Below are positions 5,741-7,745 of a DNA stretch of 7,745 bases, piece after piece. The notes beneath the pieces are model-generated. The model was not told the DNA's origin and made no database searches. It was given only the letters and a program-made list of their open reading frames with translations. Origin of the DNA: Candidatus Blautia intestinipullorum (GTDB lineage Bacteria; Bacillota; Clostridia; Lachnospirales; Lachnospiraceae). Position 1 is the stretch's first letter. Every line of letters begins with the position of its first letter. The position numbers were made by a program, and so were the translations under genes. The DNA lies in contig DWVA01000286.1 in assembly GCA_019120475.1 (NCBI GenBank), positions 1-7,745 on the forward strand, in the 5' to 3' direction.

Positions 5741-6172
5741 ATGAACATGATTATTCAAATTGTAACCGCAATCGCACTGATCGTAAGCATTATCGTACCT
5801 TTCGGCTGCTTTTTCCTGGGAGAAAAAAACAGGAAGCGCTATAAAAGGACTCTGGCCGCCAACTGTTTTATGTTTTTCGGCGTGATCCTTGTGGCTTCCG
5901 TTGTAATGTTCGCCGGAACTGCCGGCGTACAGGCTGCTGAAACCTCAGCCGACGGTCTGGCAACAGGCCTTGGATACCTTGGCGCAGCTCTTGTAACAGG
6001 AATTTCCGGTCTGGGCTCCGGCATCGCCGTTGCAAGTTCCGCAAGCGCGGCTCTCGGCGCTCTCAGCGAGGACGGTTCTCTTTTCGGTAAATCTATCATT
6101 TTCGTTGCCATGGCAGAAGGTATTGCCCTTTACGGCCTTATCATCTCCTTCATGATCCTTGGTAAACTTTAA
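5741..6172 (+). CDS. atpK: V/A-type ATPase subunit K (rotor-ring proteolipid, c subunit)
   Basis: This 143-aa, very hydrophobic protein forms the ion-carrying rotor ring. Four membrane helices are visible at about 3-26, 43-62, 77-103 and 117-140, making two hairpins. Only the second hairpin carries the ion-binding carboxylate, Glu126 in FVAMAEGIALYG. The first has none, as usual for V/A-type rings. The second hairpin keeps the small-residue packing motif GISGLGSGIAVASSASAALG (87-106) and the loop SEDGSLFGK (109-117). The loop between helices 1 and 2 is strongly basic (EKNRKRYKR, 28-36). The start is fixed by AGGAGG 8 nt before the ATG. It follows an unusual 77-nt gap after atpI and is followed by atpF after 13 nt. 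The sequence AGVQAAE (61-67) resembles a signal peptidase site, but this is a normal feature of clostridial K subunits as I know them. Confidence 0.96.
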   Translation: MNMIIQIVTAIALIVSIIVPFGCFFLGEKNRKRYKRTLAANCFMFFGVILVASVVMFAGTAGVQAAETSADGLATGLGYLGAALVTGISGLGSGIAVASSASAALGALSEDGSLFGKSIIFVAMAEGIALYGLIISFMILGKL

Positions 6173-6185
6173 GAGGCTGATATTT

Positions 6186-6494
6186 ATGAAAATGTATTTG
6201 ATCAGCGACAATATCGACACCTATACCGGAATGCGTCTGGCTGGCGTGGAAGGTACTGTCGTCCATGAACGCGCCGAGCTGAAAGAAGCTCTGGAACGCA
6301 CCATCGCCAACAAGGAGATCGGGATTATTCTCCTGACGGAGAAATTCGGCAGAGAATTCCCGGAAATCATAGATGAAGTCCGGCTTCACCATAAAACGCC
6401 TCTGATCATCGAGATTCCCGACAGGCATGGAACAGGGCGGAAACCGGATTTTATCACGTCCTATGTAAATGAAGCCATTGGGCTGAAATTGTAG
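6186..6494 (+). CDS. atpF: V/A-type ATPase subunit F (central stalk, NtpG-like)
   Basis: This 102-aa soluble protein has the CheY-like alternating fold of subunit F. It starts MKMYLISDNIDTYTGMRLAG, continues through EIGIILLTEKFGREFPEII (strand and helix) and PLIIEIPD (strand), and ends in the ITSYVNEAIG helix. In the family, F binds subunit D to form the central rotating shaft. ATG 6186 is preferred because GAGG lies 9 nt upstream and the family normally begins with the M-x-x-x-I-S-D strand. The longer frame from 6159 would overlap atpK and has no ribosome binding site. A second in-frame ATG at 6192 is possible. It follows atpK by 13 nt. Confidence 0.93.
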   Translation: MKMYLISDNIDTYTGMRLAGVEGTVVHERAELKEALERTIANKEIGIILLTEKFGREFPEIIDEVRLHHKTPLIIEIPDRHGTGRKPDFITSYVNEAIGLKL

Positions 6495-6518
6495 GCGGGC
6501 GTAAGTTGGGACGCCCGC
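6495..6518 (+). other. GC-rich hairpin immediately after the atpF stop codon
   Basis: GCGGGCGT (6495-6502) and ACGCCCGC (6511-6518) are perfect complements around an 8-nt loop, starting at the base after TAG. Only two T residues follow, so it lacks the U-run of a terminator. It could cause partial termination, or serve as an mRNA stability or processing boundary between atpF and atpE. Confidence 0.55.
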
Positions 6519-6536
6519 TTCCAAATCTACCAGAAC

Positions 6537-6553
6537 AGCGCATCTAGTGCGTT
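6537..6553 (+). other. Small hairpin abutting the atpE ribosome binding site
   Basis: AGCGCA (6537-6542) pairs with TGCGTT (6548-6553), with one G-U wobble, around the loop TCTAG. It ends one base before the Shine-Dalgarno GGAGGAGG. Its position could influence ribosome loading on atpE, but it is short and could be incidental. Confidence 0.3.
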
Positions 6554-6567
6554 TGGAGGAGGAAAAT

Positions 6568-7155
6568 ATGACAATAGACGAAAAGCTCCAGCATTTTTAC
6601 GAGATTTCTGTGGAAGAAGCCAAAGAAGACGCCGCCAAAGCGATTCAGGAACATAAAGAACATCTCGCCCAAATGCTGGAAGAGCATAAATCATCCCGTA
6701 TCCAGAGCGCGGAGGCAGAGGTCAAAGCTGAAGCCGGCCATGTGCGCCGCGAAGTAAATAAGGCTCTTTCTGCGGAGCAGCTCACTCTTAAACGCGACTG
6801 GTCCCAAAAGCAGGAGGAACTGAAGACAGATCTCTTTGCAAAAGTCAGAAAAAAACTGGAACTTTTTATGTCAACGCCTGAATACACAGAATATCTCTGC
6901 CGTCAGGTCAGAAAGGTAAAAGAGTTTGCCGGCGAAGACCAGGTGGAGATCTCCCTTTCTCCGGAGGATAAGGACCTTGCCGGAAAGGTGTCCGGCGAGA
7001 CAGGCGTACCCCTTACCGTTTCTGAGGAATCCTTTCTTGGCGGTATCCGGGCTGCCATCCCGCATAAGAATATCCTGATCGACAATTCCTTCCAGGAGGG
7101 ACTGAATACTCTCCGCAGAGAATTTAAGTTTGAGGGAGGTCTGAAGCATGAATAG
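6568..7155 (+). CDS. atpE: V/A-type ATPase subunit E (peripheral stalk)
   Basis: This 195-aa protein has a long charged N-terminal helix rich in Glu, Lys and Ala (about 1-100), which pairs with subunit H in the peripheral stalk. A globular C-terminal domain follows, with the family motif FLGGIRAAIPHKNILIDNSF (159-178), through which E binds the top of the A/B head. Length is normal. ATG 6568 is selected by a very strong GGAGGAGG (6555-6562) five nt upstream. The GTG at 6547, seven codons earlier, would place that Shine-Dalgarno inside the gene and is rejected. Its end overlaps the start of atpA by 8 nt, suggesting translational coupling. A 73-nt gap with two hairpins separates it from atpF. 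Confidence 0.94.
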   Translation: MTIDEKLQHFYEISVEEAKEDAAKAIQEHKEHLAQMLEEHKSSRIQSAEAEVKAEAGHVRREVNKALSAEQLTLKRDWSQKQEELKTDLFAKVRKKLELFMSTPEYTEYLCRQVRKVKEFAGEDQVEISLSPEDKDLAGKVSGETGVPLTVSEESFLGGIRAAIPHKNILIDNSFQEGLNTLRREFKFEGGLKHE

Positions 7156-7745
7156 AACAGGTATTATTTACGGGATCAACGGCCCTGTCATTTATCTGAA
7201 GGGCGATCCGGGATTTAAGATCTCCGAAATGGTTTATGTAGGTAAGGACCGTCTGGTAGGAGAGGTTATCGGTCTGAAAAAAGGCATGACCATTGTCCAG
7301 GTATTTGAGGAGACCACCGGCCTTCGTCCCGGAGAGACTGTTACGGGAACGGGGGACGCCATTTCCGTTCTTCTTGGTCCCGGCATCATCCATAATATTT
7401 TCGACGGTATCCAGCGTCCGCTGGAAGAGATCGCCAAAGCCTCCGGAAAATATATTTCCCGGGGCGTAAGCGTAGATTCTCTTGACACGGAAAAGAAATG
7501 GAAGGTGCATCTCACCGTAAAAGAGGGAGATCTGATCGGTCCCGGAACCATTATCGCGGAAACCCGGGAGACGGCTTCCATTCTTCATAAATCCATGGTT
7601 CCTCCCAATATCGGCGAGGGAACCGTCGTTCATGCCGCTCCGGACGGAGACTACACGATCCTGGAACCTATTGTAACGATAAGACTGGCTGACGGTACGG
7701 AAAAAGATCTGGCTCTGGCCCAGAAGTGGCCTATCCGTATCCCCC
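7148..7745 (+). CDS. atpA: V/A-type ATPase catalytic subunit A (partial, N-terminal 199 codons)
   Basis: The frame opens with ATG 7148, eight nt after GGAGG (7135-7139), and runs off the right edge. The visible part is the N-terminal beta-barrel (RTGIIYGINGPVIYLKG from residue 3, then MVYVGKDRLVGEVIGL) and GETVTGTGDAISVLLGPGI (76-94). The following bulge domain, the non-homologous region specific to A/V-type catalytic subunits, includes DLIGPGTIIAE and the late segment LAQKWPIRIP at the edge. The P-loop and catalytic glutamate, which bind and hydrolyse or make ATP, lie beyond the window. The bulge identifies it as A rather than the non-catalytic B subunit or F-type beta. atpB and atpD are expected downstream. 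Confidence 0.96.
   Translation, partial: MNRTGIIYGINGPVIYLKGDPGFKISEMVYVGKDRLVGEVIGLKKGMTIVQVFEETTGLRPGETVTGTGDAISVLLGPGIIHNIFDGIQRPLEEIAKASGKYISRGVSVDSLDTEKKWKVHLTVKEGDLIGPGTIIAETRETASILHKSMVPPNIGEGTVVHAAPDGDYTILEPIVTIRLADGTEKDLALAQKWPIRIP

Overview
The window looks like a chromosomal segment from a Bacillota genome, most likely a gut-type Clostridia (Lachnospiraceae-like). This is inferred from the V/A-type ATPase operon, strong GGAGG-type ribosome binding sites, good sigma-A-type promoters, a U-tailed intrinsic terminator, and the style of the TrmB and ATPase proteins. No database search was possible.

Left part, minus strand (1-2115). Reading leftward from about 2115, there is a promoter with a leader of roughly 170 nt, then trmB (tRNA m7G46 methyltransferase) closed by a strong terminator. 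Next comes a visibly AT-richer islet. It holds a short nucleoside 2-deoxyribosyltransferase-like (DRHyd-type) gene and an unrecognised 65-codon frame that has a well-placed Shine-Dalgarno but ATA where the start codon should be. Then follow a 54-aa basic small protein and a tRNA-Lys(CUU) gene with a near-consensus promoter. The tRNA is cut by the left edge of the window.

Middle (1912-2319). This is a 408-base divergent intergenic region between trmB (leftward) and the ATPase operon (rightward). It holds the trmB promoter, AT-rich sequence and a 12-bp palindrome in front of the operon.

Right part, plus strand (2320-7745). This is a V/A-type ATPase operon in the order H(G), C, I, K, F, E, A. 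It is cut inside subunit A by the right edge, so B and D are expected just outside. H and E are the peripheral stalk coiled coils. C is the collar joining the central stalk to the rotor ring. I is the membrane stator, with the essential arginines. K is the rotor-ring proteolipid, with one ion-binding glutamate. F belongs to the central stalk and A is the catalytic subunit. Most cistrons are tightly packed (13-18 nt gaps; E and A overlap by 8 nt). Two longer gaps, before K and before E, contain hairpins, and the gap before K also has an AT-rich tandem repeat. These are plausible places to tune subunit stoichiometry.

The ATPase and trmB genes are ordinary. The least explained part is the islet between trmB and tRNA-Lys.
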